Shown: positions 18,117 through 28,396, counted from the first letter of the stretch. The stretch is 64,000 nucleotides of DNA from Candidatus Fimenecus excrementigallinarum (GCA_018714805.1 DVMW01000026.1:1-64000), one strand, 5' to 3'. Numbers and translations are program-made. The notes: a model not told the origin generated them from the letters alone.

Positions 18117-18587
18117 ATGCAGGACACACTTCAACAAATCCGCCGTCTGACGCTTGCCATCACCAAAAGCGACGGTGCATATTACTACTTTGCCCGCAGC
18201 AGACAAGTCAACGAAAACACGCTTATGCTGCTGTACGCGCTGGACGACGGTCTCCCGCATTCGCAAAAGCAGGTTTGCAGCGATTGGCTGCTGCCGAAAA
18301 CCACGGTAAATTCCGTCGTGCACGAGCTGCGGGCGGCGGGTCACCTGGAGCTTATTTCGCAGGCAAACAGCCGGGAAAAGCTGCTTGCCTTAACCGAAAG
18401 CGGACGAGCGTTTGCACAAGCGCTTCTGCTGCCGCTGTACCGCGCGGAACGCGCCGCAATGGAGCGAACGGTCGCGCGTTACAGCGCAGATTTTTTAGAC
18501 GCGTACGACCATTTTGCCAACTGTTTTGCAGCGGAAATCTTCGCACAGCTTCGCCCGGGCTCTGAAAGAAAAGGAAACCCCACATGA
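18117..18587 (+). CDS. MarR family transcriptional regulator (MepR-like)
   Basis: A 156-residue winged-helix regulator. The N-terminal helix forms the dimer interface, followed by a helix-turn-helix (LPKTTVNSVVHELRAAGHLEL, split here as recognition helix VNSVVHELRAAG) and a wing (SRE-KLLALTESG). ATG at 18117 follows AAGGAGGG. It overlaps the MATE efflux gene by 4 bases (ATGA), the same layout as mepR-mepA in staphylococci, so it probably represses the pump and itself until a toxic ligand binds. The operator candidate is at 18090-18103. Confidence 0.9.
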   Translation: MQDTLQQIRRLTLAITKSDGAYYYFARSRQVNENTLMLLYALDDGLPHSQKQVCSDWLLPKTTVNSVVHELRAAGHLELISQANSREKLLALTESGRAFAQALLLPLYRAERAAMERTVARYSADFLDAYDHFANCFAAEIFAQLRPGSERKGNPT

Positions 18588-19948
18588 ACGCATATACCCT
18601 GTACACCAAAACGCCGATTGCAAGGCTGTTTTTCCGCGCCGCGCTGCCGGGCTCCGTCAGTATGCTCGCTTCGGCGCTGTACCAGCTTATCGACGGCGTC
18701 TTCGTCGGGCGGTTTTTGGGCGAAACGCCGTTTGCGGCGCTCAACCTCGCCATGCCGTTCGTCATTATCAATTTTGCTGTCGCCGACCTTGTGGGCGTCG
18801 GGTCCTCCGTCCCCATTTCCATTTGCTTGGGCAAAAAGCAGGACAAGATGGCCAACAACATCTTTTCCTGCGCCTGCCTGCTCATTGTCGTCTCCGGCCT
18901 GTTTATGGGCGTGCTGCTGTATGCAGCCGCGCCACGGCTGATGGAGGCGATGGGCGCCGACGGTGAATTTGCCGCGCTTGCGGTGCAGTATCTGCGCGTC
19001 TACGCCGTCTGCTCGCCGGTGACGACCATTGTATTTGCCGTGGACAACTACCTGCGCATCTGCGGCAAGGTACGGGAAAGTATGCTGCTGAATTTGCTGA
19101 TGTCGGCGCTCAGCTGCGGCTTGGAGTTTCTGTTTTTATATGTGTTCGGCTTCGGCATTTGGGGCGCGGCGCTGGCGACGTGCCTTGGTATGTGCGTCTG
19201 CGCGCTGCTGGCGCTTTTTGCGTTTGCACGCGGAAATATGCAGCTGCGTTTTTGCAAGCCGCGCTTTTCCGGCCCGATGCTCCGGCAAATTTTTGCCGCC
19301 GGCAGCCCGAATTTTCTCAACAACATCGCGGGGCGCCTTACGTCAATTTTGATGAACCTCCTGCTTGTACGCTTCGGCGGCGAGGCGGCGGTCTCCGTAT
19401 ACGGCGTGCTGATGTATGTGGAAGGCTTCGTCCTGCCGCTGCTTTACGGGATGTGCGATTCCTTGCAGCCGGCGGTGGGCTGCAACTGGGGCGCACGGAA
19501 ATTCCGGCGTGTGCGTGCAATCGAAATTTACTGTTTTTCGGCAAGCGGCCTTTTGTCCGTTGGGGCGGCGGCAATCCTGTTTTTGTGCCCGGGCGCAATC
19601 GGGCGGCTGTTCCTCGGCGGCGAAAACGCAGCGCTGCTTTCCGAAACCGCCAATGCGCTGCGCCTGTTTGGGCTTGGATTTTTGGTACGGTGGTTCTCCT
19701 TTGCGGCGCAAAGCTTTATGCTTTCCGTTGAAAAGCCGGGGTATGCAAGCGCCATTTCCGTTTCGACGGCGTTTTTCTTCCCGCTGCTGCTCATCGCCGC
19801 CTTGTGGCGGCTGGCGCTTACGGGGCTGTGGCTCAATTATGCCGGAACCGCCCTGCTTGCAGCTTTACTCTCCGCAGGAATTCTGCTGCGCTTTCGGAAG
19901 CAAAACCCGCAAATGCGCCGAAACGGCACGCCGCCCGATGCGGCATAG
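18584..19948 (+). CDS. MATE family multidrug efflux transporter (MepA-like)
   Basis: A 454-residue inner-membrane antiporter with about 12 transmembrane helices in two six-helix halves. The halves share the family pattern (PGSVSMLASALYQLIDGVFV in the first and SPNFLNNIAGRLTSILMNLL, each near the start of its half). It would export cationic drugs or toxic metabolites in exchange for Na+ or H+. ATG at 18584 overlaps the marR stop, so the two are translated together. A bidirectional terminator follows at 19963. MATE subfamily and substrate are inferred from the MarR partner. Confidence 0.93.
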   Translation: MNAYTLYTKTPIARLFFRAALPGSVSMLASALYQLIDGVFVGRFLGETPFAALNLAMPFVIINFAVADLVGVGSSVPISICLGKKQDKMANNIFSCACLLIVVSGLFMGVLLYAAAPRLMEAMGADGEFAALAVQYLRVYAVCSPVTTIVFAVDNYLRICGKVRESMLLNLLMSALSCGLEFLFLYVFGFGIWGAALATCLGMCVCALLALFAFARGNMQLRFCKPRFSGPMLRQIFAAGSPNFLNNIAGRLTSILMNLLLVRFGGEAAVSVYGVLMYVEGFVLPLLYGMCDSLQPAVGCNWGARKFRRVRAIEIYCFSASGLLSVGAAAILFLCPGAIGRLFLGGENAALLSETANALRLFGLGFLVRWFSFAAQSFMLSVEKPGYASAISVSTAFFFPLLLIAALWRLALTGLWLNYAGTALLAALLSAGILLRFRKQNPQMRRNGTPPDAA

Positions 19949-19962
19949 AACGACAAAAAGAA

Positions 19963-19998
19963 AAAAGGACGCAGGCTATTGCCCCGCGTCCTTTTGTA
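19963..19998. terminator. Bidirectional terminator between MATE and nitroreductase genes
   Basis: AAAAGGACGC (19963-19972) pairs with GCGTCCTTTT (19985-19994), giving T-tracts on both strands between convergent genes. Confidence 0.85.
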
Positions 19999-20006
19999 CG
20001 CTATGC

Positions 20007-20528
20007 TTACCGGATGTATCGGATATAATCCGCCTTGCGCGGCTTTTCGGCGGGCAGCTCGCCTTCCGGGAAGCCGAGCACCAGGTGCCCAATCCCCTCG
20101 TATTCGCCCTCTACGCCGAGCGCTTTGAGGATTGCCCTGCCTTCGTCGCTTTCAAAGACCTCCTTGGCGCGGTGAATCCAGCAGCTGCCGAGTCCCAGCG
20201 CGTGCGCGGCAAGCATCATATTGCCCATGACAAGGCTGCCGTCATAAACGTGCGTGGGGCGATTTCGGTCGGCCAGCACCACAAGCACCGCGGGCGCGCC
20301 GTAAAACGGGTCGCTGTCGCTGCCCAAAACGCCGGCGTTCAAGGCCGAAAGGCGGTCGCGCAGCGCCCTGTCGGCCACCGCAAGGATAATCGGCGACTGC
20401 GCGTTCATCCCGGACGCGGCGCAGGACCCGGCCTCGGCAACCTGCCGGATGCTCGCCTCGTCAGGCAGGTCGGGCTTGTACCGCTTGACGCTGCGGCGCG
20501 TGCGGATGGCTTTTAACACTTCGTTCAT
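20007..20528 (-). CDS. Nitroreductase family protein
   Basis: A 173-residue FMN-dependent oxidoreductase of the nitroreductase fold. The FMN phosphate-binding RTRRSVKRYKP is at the N-terminus, SGMNAQSPIILAVAD follows, and the C-terminal GHLVLGFPEGELPAEKPRK is the second FMN-site motif. Short members like this act as homodimers in the cytoplasm. ATG at 20528 follows AAGGGAG. It lies after ftsH on the same strand (60-base gap containing a hairpin). Natural substrate unknown. Confidence 0.9.
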   Translation of the reverse strand: MNEVLKAIRTRRSVKRYKPDLPDEASIRQVAEAGSCAASGMNAQSPIILAVADRALRDRLSALNAGVLGSDSDPFYGAPAVLVVLADRNRPTHVYDGSLVMGNMMLAAHALGLGSCWIHRAKEVFESDEGRAILKALGVEGEYEGIGHLVLGFPEGELPAEKPRKADYIRYIR

Positions 20529-20553
20529 CCAAAATACTCCCTTTCCAAACCGC

Positions 20554-20582
20554 AAAGCCGGGTCCAAACGGGGCCCGGCTTT
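20554..20582. terminator. Hairpin after ftsH
   Basis: AAAGCCGGG (20554-20562) pairs with CCCGGCTTT (20574-20582). The T-rich flank is on the plus strand, while ftsH runs on the minus strand, where the U residues fall inside the stem. It may be a weak terminator or an mRNA 3'-end stabiliser. Confidence 0.45.
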
Positions 20583-20588
20583 TGCTTT

Positions 20589-22637
20589 TTATTGCTTTGT
20601 GGGGTCGACGTCGCCGGGCTGCGGCTCGCCGTTCTCTGCGGCGGGCGAAGCGGGAGCGGGCAGCTCTGCGCCTGCCGCGGGGTCGTCCCCGGCCGGCGCT
20701 TCCGGCACAGACGCCGTTTGCGCTTCGGGCGCTGCCGTTTCAGGCGCCGGCCTGTCGGGCTGCGCGTCCGTCGTGTCCAATGCCGGCAGTTCCCTGCCTT
20801 CCATCAGCGCGTAGAACTCGTCGGCGTCAATCTTTTCGCGCGCCACAAGCGCCTTCGCGACAACATGGAGCTTGTCGATATGCTCGCGCAAAATGCTTTC
20901 CGTGCGGTTGTATGCGTCCAGGACAATCTTTTCGACCTCTTCGTCAATCTCGGAGGCGACCGCTTCGGAATAGTTGCGGATATGGTTGTAGTCGCGGCCG
21001 ATAAAGACCTCGTCGTTGTCCTTGCCGAAGGCGATGGGCCCGAGCTTTTTGCTCATTCCGTATTTCGTGACCATTTTGCGCGCGATGTCCGAGGCGCGCT
21101 CAATGTCGTTGGACGCGCCGGTGGAAATGTCGCTGAAAATAATCTGCTCGGCCACGCGGCCGCCCAAAAGGCCCACGATGTCGTCGAGCATCCGCGAGCG
21201 CATCAGGTGCATTTCGTCCTTTTCGGGCTGGTACATCGTAAAGCCGCCCGCCATGCCGCGCGGGATGATGGAAATGTGCGTAACGGGGTCCTTGTGCTCC
21301 AGATAGAACGACGTGACCGCATGGCCCGCCTCGTGGTAGGCGGTAATCTGCTTGTCGCGCTCGGTCATGCGGTGGGAGCGCTTCTCCGTCCCGACAAGGA
21401 CCTTCATGGTCGCTTCGTCAATCTCCGCCATGGTGATGGCGCGTTTTTTCCGCCGTGCGGCGAGCAGGGCCGCTTCATTCAGCAGATTCTCGAGGTCCGC
21501 GCCCGTAAAGCCGACCGTCGCGCCCGCAATGCTTTCCAGGTTCACGTCCGGCGCCAAGGGCTTGCCGCGCGCATGGACCTTCAGGATGTCCGCACGGCCG
21601 CGCAAATCCGGGTAATTGACCGTAACCTGGCGGTCAAAACGGCCGGGCCGCAAAAGCGCGGGGTCGAGGATGTCCGGCCGGTTCGTCGCCGCGATGACGA
21701 TAACGCCCTCGTTCGCGCCGAAGCCGTCCATTTCCACAAGCAGCTGGTTGAGCGTCTGCTCGCGCTCGTCGTGCCCGCCGCCCATGCCGGCGCCGCGGTG
21801 GCGGCCGACCGCGTCGATTTCGTCAATAAAGATAATGGAGGGCGAATTTTTCTTCGCCTGGTCAAACAGGTCGCGCACGCGCGAGGCGCCCACGCCGACA
21901 TACATTTCCACAAAATCGGAGCCGGAGATGGAAAAGAACGGTACGTCCGCTTCCCCCGCAACCGCGCGGGCAAGCAGCGTTTTGCCGGTGCCGGGCGGGC
22001 CGACAAGCAGCACGCCCTTCGGGATGCGCGCGCCCAGGGCGCTGAACGCCTGCGGGTCCTTTAAGAACTCGACAATCTCCTCAAGCTCTTCCTTTTCCTC
22101 GTCCGCGCCGGCGACGTCGTCGAAGGTCGTCTTATGCTTTTCGTCGCCGCCCTTTTTCACACGCGCACGGCCGAACGACAGCGCGCGGTTGTTCTCGTTT
22201 TGGACCGACTGGTTCATCTTGCGGAACATGACGAACATGACCACCATCAAAAGCACCATGATGATAATCGTCGGCAAAAGGCTTACCCACCAGGAATTCG
22301 CCGAGCCGGACTCGTAATCCACCTGAATCTGCGCGTCGGGGTTTTCCCGGTTATACGCCATGACCGACGTGTGCACGTCCTCCAAGAACAGGTTGACGTT
22401 CGGCACGGTGTATTCGTAGACCGCCTCGTCGCCCGCGACCTTGTATTCCAGACGGCCGCTGCTGAGGTTCAGCGAATAGGCGGTAATCTCGTGCCGGTCG
22501 AACCGGTTGACGATTTCGTAATACTCGGTGCGCTCGCGCGTGTTTTGCCCCATCGTCATATACAAGGCGATGCAGACCACAAAAGCAAGCGGGATGGCAA
22601 TATACGGAATCGCCGCTCTCCAATCTATTTTTTTCAA
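20589..22637 (-). CDS. ftsH: ATP-dependent zinc metalloprotease FtsH
   Basis: Membrane-anchored AAA+ protease, 682 residues. Two N-terminal transmembrane helices (about 10-30 and 110-130) flank an extracytoplasmic loop. The AAA domain has GPPGTGKT and FIDEIDAVG, and the protease site is HEAGH. The C-terminal tail (about 630-682) is rich in Pro, Ala and Glu and probably disordered. The start is TTG at 22637, well placed after AAGGAG, and overlaps nothing; an upstream in-frame ATG would run into hpt. Last gene of the rnj-gdpP-rplI-dnaB-tilS-hpt-ftsH run; tilS-hpt-ftsH is conserved across Firmicutes. Confidence 0.96.
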   Translation of the reverse strand: MKKIDWRAAIPYIAIPLAFVVCIALYMTMGQNTRERTEYYEIVNRFDRHEITAYSLNLSSGRLEYKVAGDEAVYEYTVPNVNLFLEDVHTSVMAYNRENPDAQIQVDYESGSANSWWVSLLPTIIIMVLLMVVMFVMFRKMNQSVQNENNRALSFGRARVKKGGDEKHKTTFDDVAGADEEKEELEEIVEFLKDPQAFSALGARIPKGVLLVGPPGTGKTLLARAVAGEADVPFFSISGSDFVEMYVGVGASRVRDLFDQAKKNSPSIIFIDEIDAVGRHRGAGMGGGHDEREQTLNQLLVEMDGFGANEGVIVIAATNRPDILDPALLRPGRFDRQVTVNYPDLRGRADILKVHARGKPLAPDVNLESIAGATVGFTGADLENLLNEAALLAARRKKRAITMAEIDEATMKVLVGTEKRSHRMTERDKQITAYHEAGHAVTSFYLEHKDPVTHISIIPRGMAGGFTMYQPEKDEMHLMRSRMLDDIVGLLGGRVAEQIIFSDISTGASNDIERASDIARKMVTKYGMSKKLGPIAFGKDNDEVFIGRDYNHIRNYSEAVASEIDEEVEKIVLDAYNRTESILREHIDKLHVVAKALVAREKIDADEFYALMEGRELPALDTTDAQPDRPAPETAAPEAQTASVPEAPAGDDPAAGAELPAPASPAAENGEPQPGDVDPTKQ

Positions 22638-22644
22638 ATACGAT

Positions 22645-23211
22645 TCACTCCTTATGTTCCGGCGCGCCCGACAAAACACCGATATAGGGCAAGTCCCGAT
22701 AGGCTTCGTCGTAATCGAGCCCGTAGCCGACCACAAACAAATCCGGGATGACGGCGCCCGCGTAGTCCGCGCAAACCGCGCCCGGCAGCCGCCGGGAGGG
22801 TTTGTCCAAAAGCGCGCAGAGCTTCACGCTTGCGGCGTCGAACTGCGGCAAATATTCCCGGCACAAATAGCTGAGCGTCACGCCGGTGTCGAGGATGTCC
22901 TCCACCACCAGCACGTGCCGCCCCGCAAGCGGGGTCTTCGGCGAAAGGCGCAGCTGCGGCGCACCGGTCGAGCGTTCGCCCCGGTAGCTTTGCACGGCGA
23001 CAAAATCCACGTCGCAGGGAATCTCCAGCGCGCGCATCAAATCGCTTAAAAAGACGACCGAGCCGTTTAAAACGCCGAGCAGCACGGGCGGTTCGCCGAG
23101 CGCGCGGTAATCCCGTTCGATTTCGCGCGCAACGCGCCCGACCATGGCGGACAGCTGTGCTTCAGAAAACAGAACGCGCGCAACCTGCTGCGATTTCGTC
23201 GTCCGACGCAT
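22645..23211 (-). CDS. hpt: Hypoxanthine phosphoribosyltransferase
   Basis: Salvages hypoxanthine and guanine to IMP and GMP using PRPP. Length 188, typical. The PRPP loop is [11 protein letters not shown], the substrate loop [15 protein letters not shown] at 23211 follows GGGGGAG and lies inside the 3' end of tilS, an overlap of 50 bases; no later start gives a complete first helix ([12 protein letters not shown]). Conserved partner of tilS and ftsH. Cytoplasmic, homotetramer in relatives. Confidence 0.95.
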   Translation of the reverse strand: MRRTTKSQQVARVLFSEAQLSAMVGRVAREIERDYRALGEPPVLLGVLNGSVVFLSDLMRALEIPCDVDFVAVQSYRGERSTGAPQLRLSPKTPLAGRHVLVVEDILDTGVTLSYLCREYLPQFDAASVKLCALLDKPSRRLPGAVCADYAGAVIPDLFVVGYGLDYDEAYRDLPYIGVLSGAPEHKE

Positions 23212-24550
23212 GGCTTTTCTCCCCCGCTTCCACAAGCAATCCGTGCGCAGTTTCGGCGCCCGCTTTGGCAAATGCGTCCGCGCCGAAGCCGCCCACCCAG
23301 AGCAGCCTGTCCCCGCAGGCAAGCACCGGGACGGCGCCGCGCCGCTCGGGCGCGAGCTTTTTTTCGTTGAACCATTTGCGCAGCTCTTTGGTCACGCCGC
23401 GGCGCGGGTCGCAGAAGCGGTCCCCGGCGCGCCGCGAGCGCAGCACCAAATTGGTATCCATTGTAGCACAATCCACGACGTTCGCCAAGTCCGCTTTGTG
23501 AAGATTTTGTAAATCTTTTTGGACAAGCGGCGTCAGGCGCACAGGTCCCGCCGGCGTCTGCACGCAGACCGGCGCGCGCGGCACGGGAATTTCGACCGCC
23601 CACGCTGCCGCCGGCGCGCCGACAAGCTCCAAACGCCCCGCGCGGCTGCGCACGACGGTGCTGCCGAACAGCGTAACGCTTTTTCCGGTTTTCGCAAGCG
23701 CGCAGAGCGCATCGACCCATTTGTGCTCCGGCGCGACGCCGAGCGCCTCTGCAAGCCAGCGCTGCGCCACGCGGCGGCGAAGCGCCGCAGGCAGCGCCAG
23801 AAAGGCCTCCTCCCGGATGCCGTCCGGCGCGACAGCCTCTTTTGCGGCAGCCGCGGTCTGCGCTTCCAGGTACGCCTCATCCGCGCGCAGGTCCGCCGTC
23901 ATCCGGGAAAACGCGGCAAGCGCCGCCGGGTTCATTGTTTTGAAAACGGGCAGCACCTCCCGGCGCATCCGGTTGCGCAGGTAGCGGGGGTCCGCATTGG
24001 TGCTGTCTACCCTATAGGATAACCCGTGCTTTGCGCAATACGCCTCGACATCGGCGCGCGAAAACGAAAGCAGCGGGCGCAAAATCCGTCCGCGGACGGG
24101 CGGGATGCCGCAAAGGCCGCGAAGCCCCGTGCCGCGGACCAGGTGCAAAAGCACGGTCTCGGCGTTGTCGTCGGCGGTGTGCGCCGTCAAAATAAAGCCG
24201 GTCTCCCCTGCCGCGTCCTCAAACGCCGCATAGCGAAGCCGCCGTCCGCAGGCCTCGTGTCCCTCGCCCGTCTGCCGGCATACGGCGGGCACGTCGACGG
24301 ACCGCACGGCAAGGGGAACGCCGAGCGACGCGCAAAACGCTCGGCAGAACGCCGCGTCCTTTCGGGATTCCTCGCCGCGGATGCCGTGCTCGATATGCAC
24401 CGCCGAAAGCGCCGTGGGCAGCACGTCCCGCAAGGAGGCCAGGAGGTGCAGAAGGCAGACCGAGTCCGCCCCGCCCGAAAGCCCGACGACCACCCGCGCG
24501 CCGGGCGTCACGCCCTGCGTCTGCAGAAACGACAGCACCGCATCACGCAT
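23162..24550 (-). CDS. tilS: tRNA(Ile)-lysidine synthase TilS
   Basis: Modifies C34 of tRNA-Ile(CAU) to lysidine with lysine and ATP, so that AUA is read as isoleucine. Length 462, the long form with C-terminal domains. The PP-loop SGGADS is at 25-30, followed by HIEHGIRGEES and AHTADDNAET. The TilS substrate-specificity and C-terminal domains fill the rest (KELRKWFNEKKLAPERRG near 405 is the tRNA-binding C-domain). ATG at 24550 overlaps dnaB by 8 bases. Essential in most bacteria. Confidence 0.95.
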   Translation of the reverse strand: MRDAVLSFLQTQGVTPGARVVVGLSGGADSVCLLHLLASLRDVLPTALSAVHIEHGIRGEESRKDAAFCRAFCASLGVPLAVRSVDVPAVCRQTGEGHEACGRRLRYAAFEDAAGETGFILTAHTADDNAETVLLHLVRGTGLRGLCGIPPVRGRILRPLLSFSRADVEAYCAKHGLSYRVDSTNADPRYLRNRMRREVLPVFKTMNPAALAAFSRMTADLRADEAYLEAQTAAAAKEAVAPDGIREEAFLALPAALRRRVAQRWLAEALGVAPEHKWVDALCALAKTGKSVTLFGSTVVRSRAGRLELVGAPAAAWAVEIPVPRAPVCVQTPAGPVRLTPLVQKDLQNLHKADLANVVDCATMDTNLVLRSRRAGDRFCDPRRGVTKELRKWFNEKKLAPERRGAVPVLACGDRLLWVGGFGADAFAKAGAETAHGLLVEAGEKSHASDDEIAAGCARSVF

Positions 24551-25913
24551 CGTAATGCAGCTCCGGCGTGGAAAACAGCGTGTAGGTCCCGTTCCAATGC
24601 AGGTCAACGCTGCCCGTGCTGCCGTGGCGGTTCTTGGCGATGATAACCTCCGCCTTGTCGTTGTCCACCACGACGGTCTCGTCCTTTTCCGAGTCGTAAT
24701 AGGACTCGCGGTACAGCATCAGGACAATATCGGCGTCCTGCTCAATGGACCCGGATTCGCGCAGGTCCGAAAGCTGCGGCTTATGCGATTTTCCGCGGCC
24801 CTCCGTGGAACGCGAGAGCTGCGAGCAGGTAATGACCGGTATGCGCAGGTCCTTCGCCATCAGCTTCAGGCTGCGGGTGATTTCCGAAACCTCCTGCACG
24901 CGGCTTTCCGTGCGCTTGCTGCCGGTCATCAATTGCAGATAGTCGATAACGACGCAGTCCACGTCGCGCATTTTGCGGATGCGGGACTTCATCTCCGGCA
25001 CGGTGATGTTCGCCGTATCGTCAAAATACAGCTCCGCATGGCTGAGGTTCACGGTCGCCTCGGCAATGCGCTGCCAGTCGTCGTCGGAGAGCTCCCCGGT
25101 GCGCAGCTTGCGCCCCTCCACACGCGCCTCCGTCGAAAGAATCCGCTGGGCGAGCTGCTCGCGCCCCATTTCCAGCGAGAAAAAGACGACCTTCTTTTTA
25201 GCCTGCACCGCCACGTTGCGCGCGACGTTGAGCGCAAAGCTCGTTTTGCCCATCGCGGGACGCGCGCCAATCAGGATAAGGTCGGAGCGGTTGAGCCCCG
25301 TCATGTATTTGTCCAGCAGCGAAAAGCCCGTCGGAATACCCTTGTATTCGTCGGCAAGGGCGGGGTCCGAGAGCTTTTGCAGATTGTCGTAAACGTCGTT
25401 CGTAATAATATCCGCCAATTTCACGGGACCGCTTTTGAGCGTCCCCTGCCGGATGTCGTAAATCCGCTGCTCCGCCGCGTCCATAATGGCGTCGGCGGGC
25501 ATTTCCTCCTCGGCGGCGCTTTTGAGCATTTCGCCCGCAGCCGCCATGAGTGTGCGCAGATAGTATTTGTCGTTGACGATTTTCGCGTACGATTCGACGT
25601 TCGCCACGCTCGGGACCGCCGCCGCAAGCTGCGCGAGGTAGTTGCGCGCGCCCGCGTCGTCGTAGGTGCCGCTGCTTTTGAGCGCCTCCGCGACAATCAG
25701 CGCGTCCACCTTCTGATTGAGCAGCTTACGCTCGGAAATCAGGCTGTAAATTTCGCGGTGCTGCGGGATATAAAAGCAATCCGCGCCGCGCAGGATGCCC
25801 GAAACGCGGTCGTAGCAGTCCGAATCCATCAAAATACAGCCGAGCACCGCCTGCTCCGCCTCCAGGCTGTAGGGCTCCTGCAGGCGTTCCAGCATTAAAT
25901 TGTCCATTGGCAT
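24543..25913 (-). CDS. dnaB: Replicative DNA helicase DnaB
   Basis: Hexameric helicase that opens the replication fork; 456 residues. The N-terminal DnaB domain (about 1-110, SLEAEQAVLGCILMDSDCY) is followed by a RecA-like motor with Walker A GARPAMGKTSFALN and Walker B VIDYLQLM. The DnaB signature RESGSIEQDADIVLML is near the C-terminus. No intein is present. ATG at 25913 after AGGGGTG. The order gdpP-rplI-dnaB is a hallmark of Firmicutes. Confidence 0.97.
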   Translation of the reverse strand: MPMDNLMLERLQEPYSLEAEQAVLGCILMDSDCYDRVSGILRGADCFYIPQHREIYSLISERKLLNQKVDALIVAEALKSSGTYDDAGARNYLAQLAAAVPSVANVESYAKIVNDKYYLRTLMAAAGEMLKSAAEEEMPADAIMDAAEQRIYDIRQGTLKSGPVKLADIITNDVYDNLQKLSDPALADEYKGIPTGFSLLDKYMTGLNRSDLILIGARPAMGKTSFALNVARNVAVQAKKKVVFFSLEMGREQLAQRILSTEARVEGRKLRTGELSDDDWQRIAEATVNLSHAELYFDDTANITVPEMKSRIRKMRDVDCVVIDYLQLMTGSKRTESRVQEVSEITRSLKLMAKDLRIPVITCSQLSRSTEGRGKSHKPQLSDLRESGSIEQDADIVLMLYRESYYDSEKDETVVVDNDKAEVIIAKNRHGSTGSVDLHWNGTYTLFSTPELHYDA

Positions 25914-25936
25914 GGTACTTCACCCCTTTGCGGGCA

Positions 25937-26377
25937 TTATTCGCCCACTTCGACCGAAAGCTTGGCGGCAATGCCGGGATAGAGCTTGACCTCCGCCGTA
26001 TAGGTCCCGAAATTTTTGATGTCCGCGATAGAGATTTTCCGCTTTTCCACCGTGACGCCGAGCTGCTCGGCGATGGCGGCCGCGATGTCCTTGGCGGTGA
26101 CGGAACCGAACAGCCTGCCGTTCTGGCCGGCCTTGGCCGTCAGGCGCACGCTTTTGCCGGAAAGCTTCGCCTGCGCGTCCTTGGCGGCGGCGACCTCCAT
26201 ATCCACACGGTGCTGCTTGGAAGCCTCGCTGTTTTTATACTCGGTCAGCGTCTGGGCGTTCGCTTCCACCGCGAGCCCCTTCGGGAACAGAAAATTGCGC
26301 GCGTAGCCGTCGGACGCCTTCACCTTTTCGCCCGCCTTGCCAAGCCCTTTCACATCTTTTTTCAGAATGACCTCCAT
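25937..26377 (-). CDS. rplI: 50S ribosomal protein L9
   Basis: Primary 23S rRNA-binding protein of 146 residues. The N-terminal globular domain ([19 protein letters not shown], then [13 protein letters not shown]) is joined by a long helix to the C-terminal domain ([14 protein letters not shown]). ATG at 26377 after GGGGAA. It lies between gdpP and dnaB, 23 bases ahead of the latter. Confidence 0.98.
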   Translation of the reverse strand: MEVILKKDVKGLGKAGEKVKASDGYARNFLFPKGLAVEANAQTLTEYKNSEASKQHRVDMEVAAAKDAQAKLSGKSVRLTAKAGQNGRLFGSVTAKDIAAAIAEQLGVTVEKRKISIADIKNFGTYTAEVKLYPGIAAKLSVEVGE

Positions 26378-26425
26378 GTGGAGTTCCCCTTTCCGCCGCC
26401 GCCTCTTTGCAGGGAGGCGTCCGGC

Positions 26426-28393
26426 TCATTGATTTTCAAAATAAGCGTCAATCGCCGCAAGCAGCGCTTCCTTCGCTTCGGGAAGCGTCGTGTCCCGCAG
26501 CTGGGCGGCCGCCATGGTCTGGTGCCCGCCGCCGCCGAGGGATTCCATGATAAGCTGGACGTTGATGTTGCCCATGGACCGCGCGGAAATGTTGGCGGTC
26601 GTCTCCGTCTCAAACAGGACGAACGACGCGTCCACGTCGCTGACGGTCAGCAACTCGTCGGCCGCCTGCGCGCAGATAACGCGGATGTCGTGCGTTCGGA
26701 TGTCGGCGACGGAAACCGCGCAGCGCCGGTACGTCTGGGCATTGAGCACAATCTGCCCGCGCAGCTTTTTGTTTTCCATGCTGCTGTTGAAAAAGCGCGT
26801 GACCATAACGGTATCCGCCCCGCGCGAGCGCAGGTACGCCGCCGCCTCAAAGGTGCGCACGCCCGTGCGCAGGACAAAATTCTTGGTGTCGAGTATCACG
26901 CCCGCCAGCAGCGCGTTGGCGCAAAGCGTTGTAACCGCGGATTTTGCGCCCATGTACTGCAAAAGCTCGGCGACCATCTCGCAGGTCGAGGAGGCGTGCG
27001 GCTCGTGATAAAAGATGACGGCGTCGCGGATATAGTCGACCGTCTTGCGGTGGTGGTCAATCACCACAACGCGCTCGGCCGCCTCGCAGAGCTGCGGCGC
27101 CTCGGTAAAGCCGGCCTTGTGCGTATCCACAACAATCAGCAGCGATTTTTCGGTCAGCAGGCGTTCGGCGTGCTCGGGCAGAACGAACCATTGCGCCGCG
27201 CCGGCCTGCGACGCATATTCCACAAGCGGCGACGCGAGCGTCGTGTGCGGGTCCGTGACGACAAAGGCGGGCGTTCCAAGCTCGCGCGACGCGCTGCAAA
27301 GGCCTATGGCTGCGCCGATGCAGTCCAAATCCGAATACTGGTGCCCCATGACGAGCACGTTTTCGCTGCCGCGCAGCAGCTCCGCTATGGCGGAGGCCAT
27401 GACGCGCGAACGCACCTTGGTCCGCTTTTCCACGCCCTTGGAAACGCCGCCGAAAAAGCGGTAGGTTTCATCCGGGTCTTTCAGCGCCGCCTGGTCGCCG
27501 CCGCGCCCCAGCGCCATATCCAGCGCCTGCCGCGCGTTGTTTTCCGCATCGGAAATGCTGTCGCCGCGGCCGACGCCGATGGACAGCGTCACGCCGACGG
27601 GGACGTCGTGGTATGTATATTTGCGCACCAGCTCCAGGACATGGAACCGCGACTGGGTCATTTTTTGCAGCGTTTCCTCAGGGAAAACCGCCAAAAAGCG
27701 GCCGCTGCCGAGCTTGCGGAACAGACCCGTATACTGGTTGAACCAGCCCTCGGTGATGCGCTCGACGTCGGCGGAAATTTCCGCGTACTCGCTCTCCTTG
27801 TAGGCGCGGTAGATTTCATCCACGCTGTCCATGGCAAGCATGGCGACCACGGGCTTTTCCAGCGCATAGGCGCGGGCAATCCGCTTTAAGCGCGTATCCT
27901 CGCTGTACAGCAGGACGTACGACTGCCTGCCCGCGCATTGGATGTGGTTGAAATAGACGGTATACGCCTTCCCGCCGACCTCCGCGTCGAACCGCTCGCT
28001 TTTGCGGATGTCCCGCAGGCCCAGCCCGCCCGTAAACTGCCGGATATCGCCGGTCCGTGCGGCGCGGTCCGCCAGAAACTCGTTTTGGAACTTCAGATTG
28101 TACCAGACCACGCGGTCGGCGCTGTCAAATACGACGACCGGCAGCGGGAAGTTTTGCAGCGTGGAATTTTCCTCGGTGGAAAACGTTTCGCCCAGCGCCA
28201 GCACCGTCGCGCGGATTGTGCGGAAATCCCTGCGAATGCGCACCGCCGTCACGACCGCCAGGACCAGCAGCACGCCGAATTCGGCCGCCGCCGCAGGCAG
28301 GCTCCAAAACGCGGACACGACGCAGCAGGCCCCCACCGCAAAAAGCGCGGCAAAGGTCATCGGATAGGCGCGGAACGCTTGGCGCGCGGACAC
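26426..28393 (-). CDS. gdpP: GdpP-type cyclic-di-AMP phosphodiesterase
   Basis: Membrane phosphodiesterase that breaks down c-di-AMP, 655 residues. Two N-terminal transmembrane helices (about 10-52), a degenerate PAS domain, a degenerate GGDEF (the motif region reads SIGVGRGDSI, so no cyclase activity is expected), then DHH (HQYSDLDCIGA and VVVIDHHRK) and DHHA1 (GGGGHQTMAAAQL) domains. The start is GTG at 28393, four bases past the rnj stop. It should set the c-di-AMP level and so cell-wall and potassium balance. Same transcript as rnj and rplI. Confidence 0.94.
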   Translation of the reverse strand: MSARQAFRAYPMTFAALFAVGACCVVSAFWSLPAAAAEFGVLLVLAVVTAVRIRRDFRTIRATVLALGETFSTEENSTLQNFPLPVVVFDSADRVVWYNLKFQNEFLADRAARTGDIRQFTGGLGLRDIRKSERFDAEVGGKAYTVYFNHIQCAGRQSYVLLYSEDTRLKRIARAYALEKPVVAMLAMDSVDEIYRAYKESEYAEISADVERITEGWFNQYTGLFRKLGSGRFLAVFPEETLQKMTQSRFHVLELVRKYTYHDVPVGVTLSIGVGRGDSISDAENNARQALDMALGRGGDQAALKDPDETYRFFGGVSKGVEKRTKVRSRVMASAIAELLRGSENVLVMGHQYSDLDCIGAAIGLCSASRELGTPAFVVTDPHTTLASPLVEYASQAGAAQWFVLPEHAERLLTEKSLLIVVDTHKAGFTEAPQLCEAAERVVVIDHHRKTVDYIRDAVIFYHEPHASSTCEMVAELLQYMGAKSAVTTLCANALLAGVILDTKNFVLRTGVRTFEAAAYLRSRGADTVMVTRFFNSSMENKKLRGQIVLNAQTYRRCAVSVADIRTHDIRVICAQAADELLTVSDVDASFVLFETETTANISARSMGNINVQLIMESLGGGGHQTMAAAQLRDTTLPEAKEALLAAIDAYFENQ

Positions 28394-28396
28394 GGC

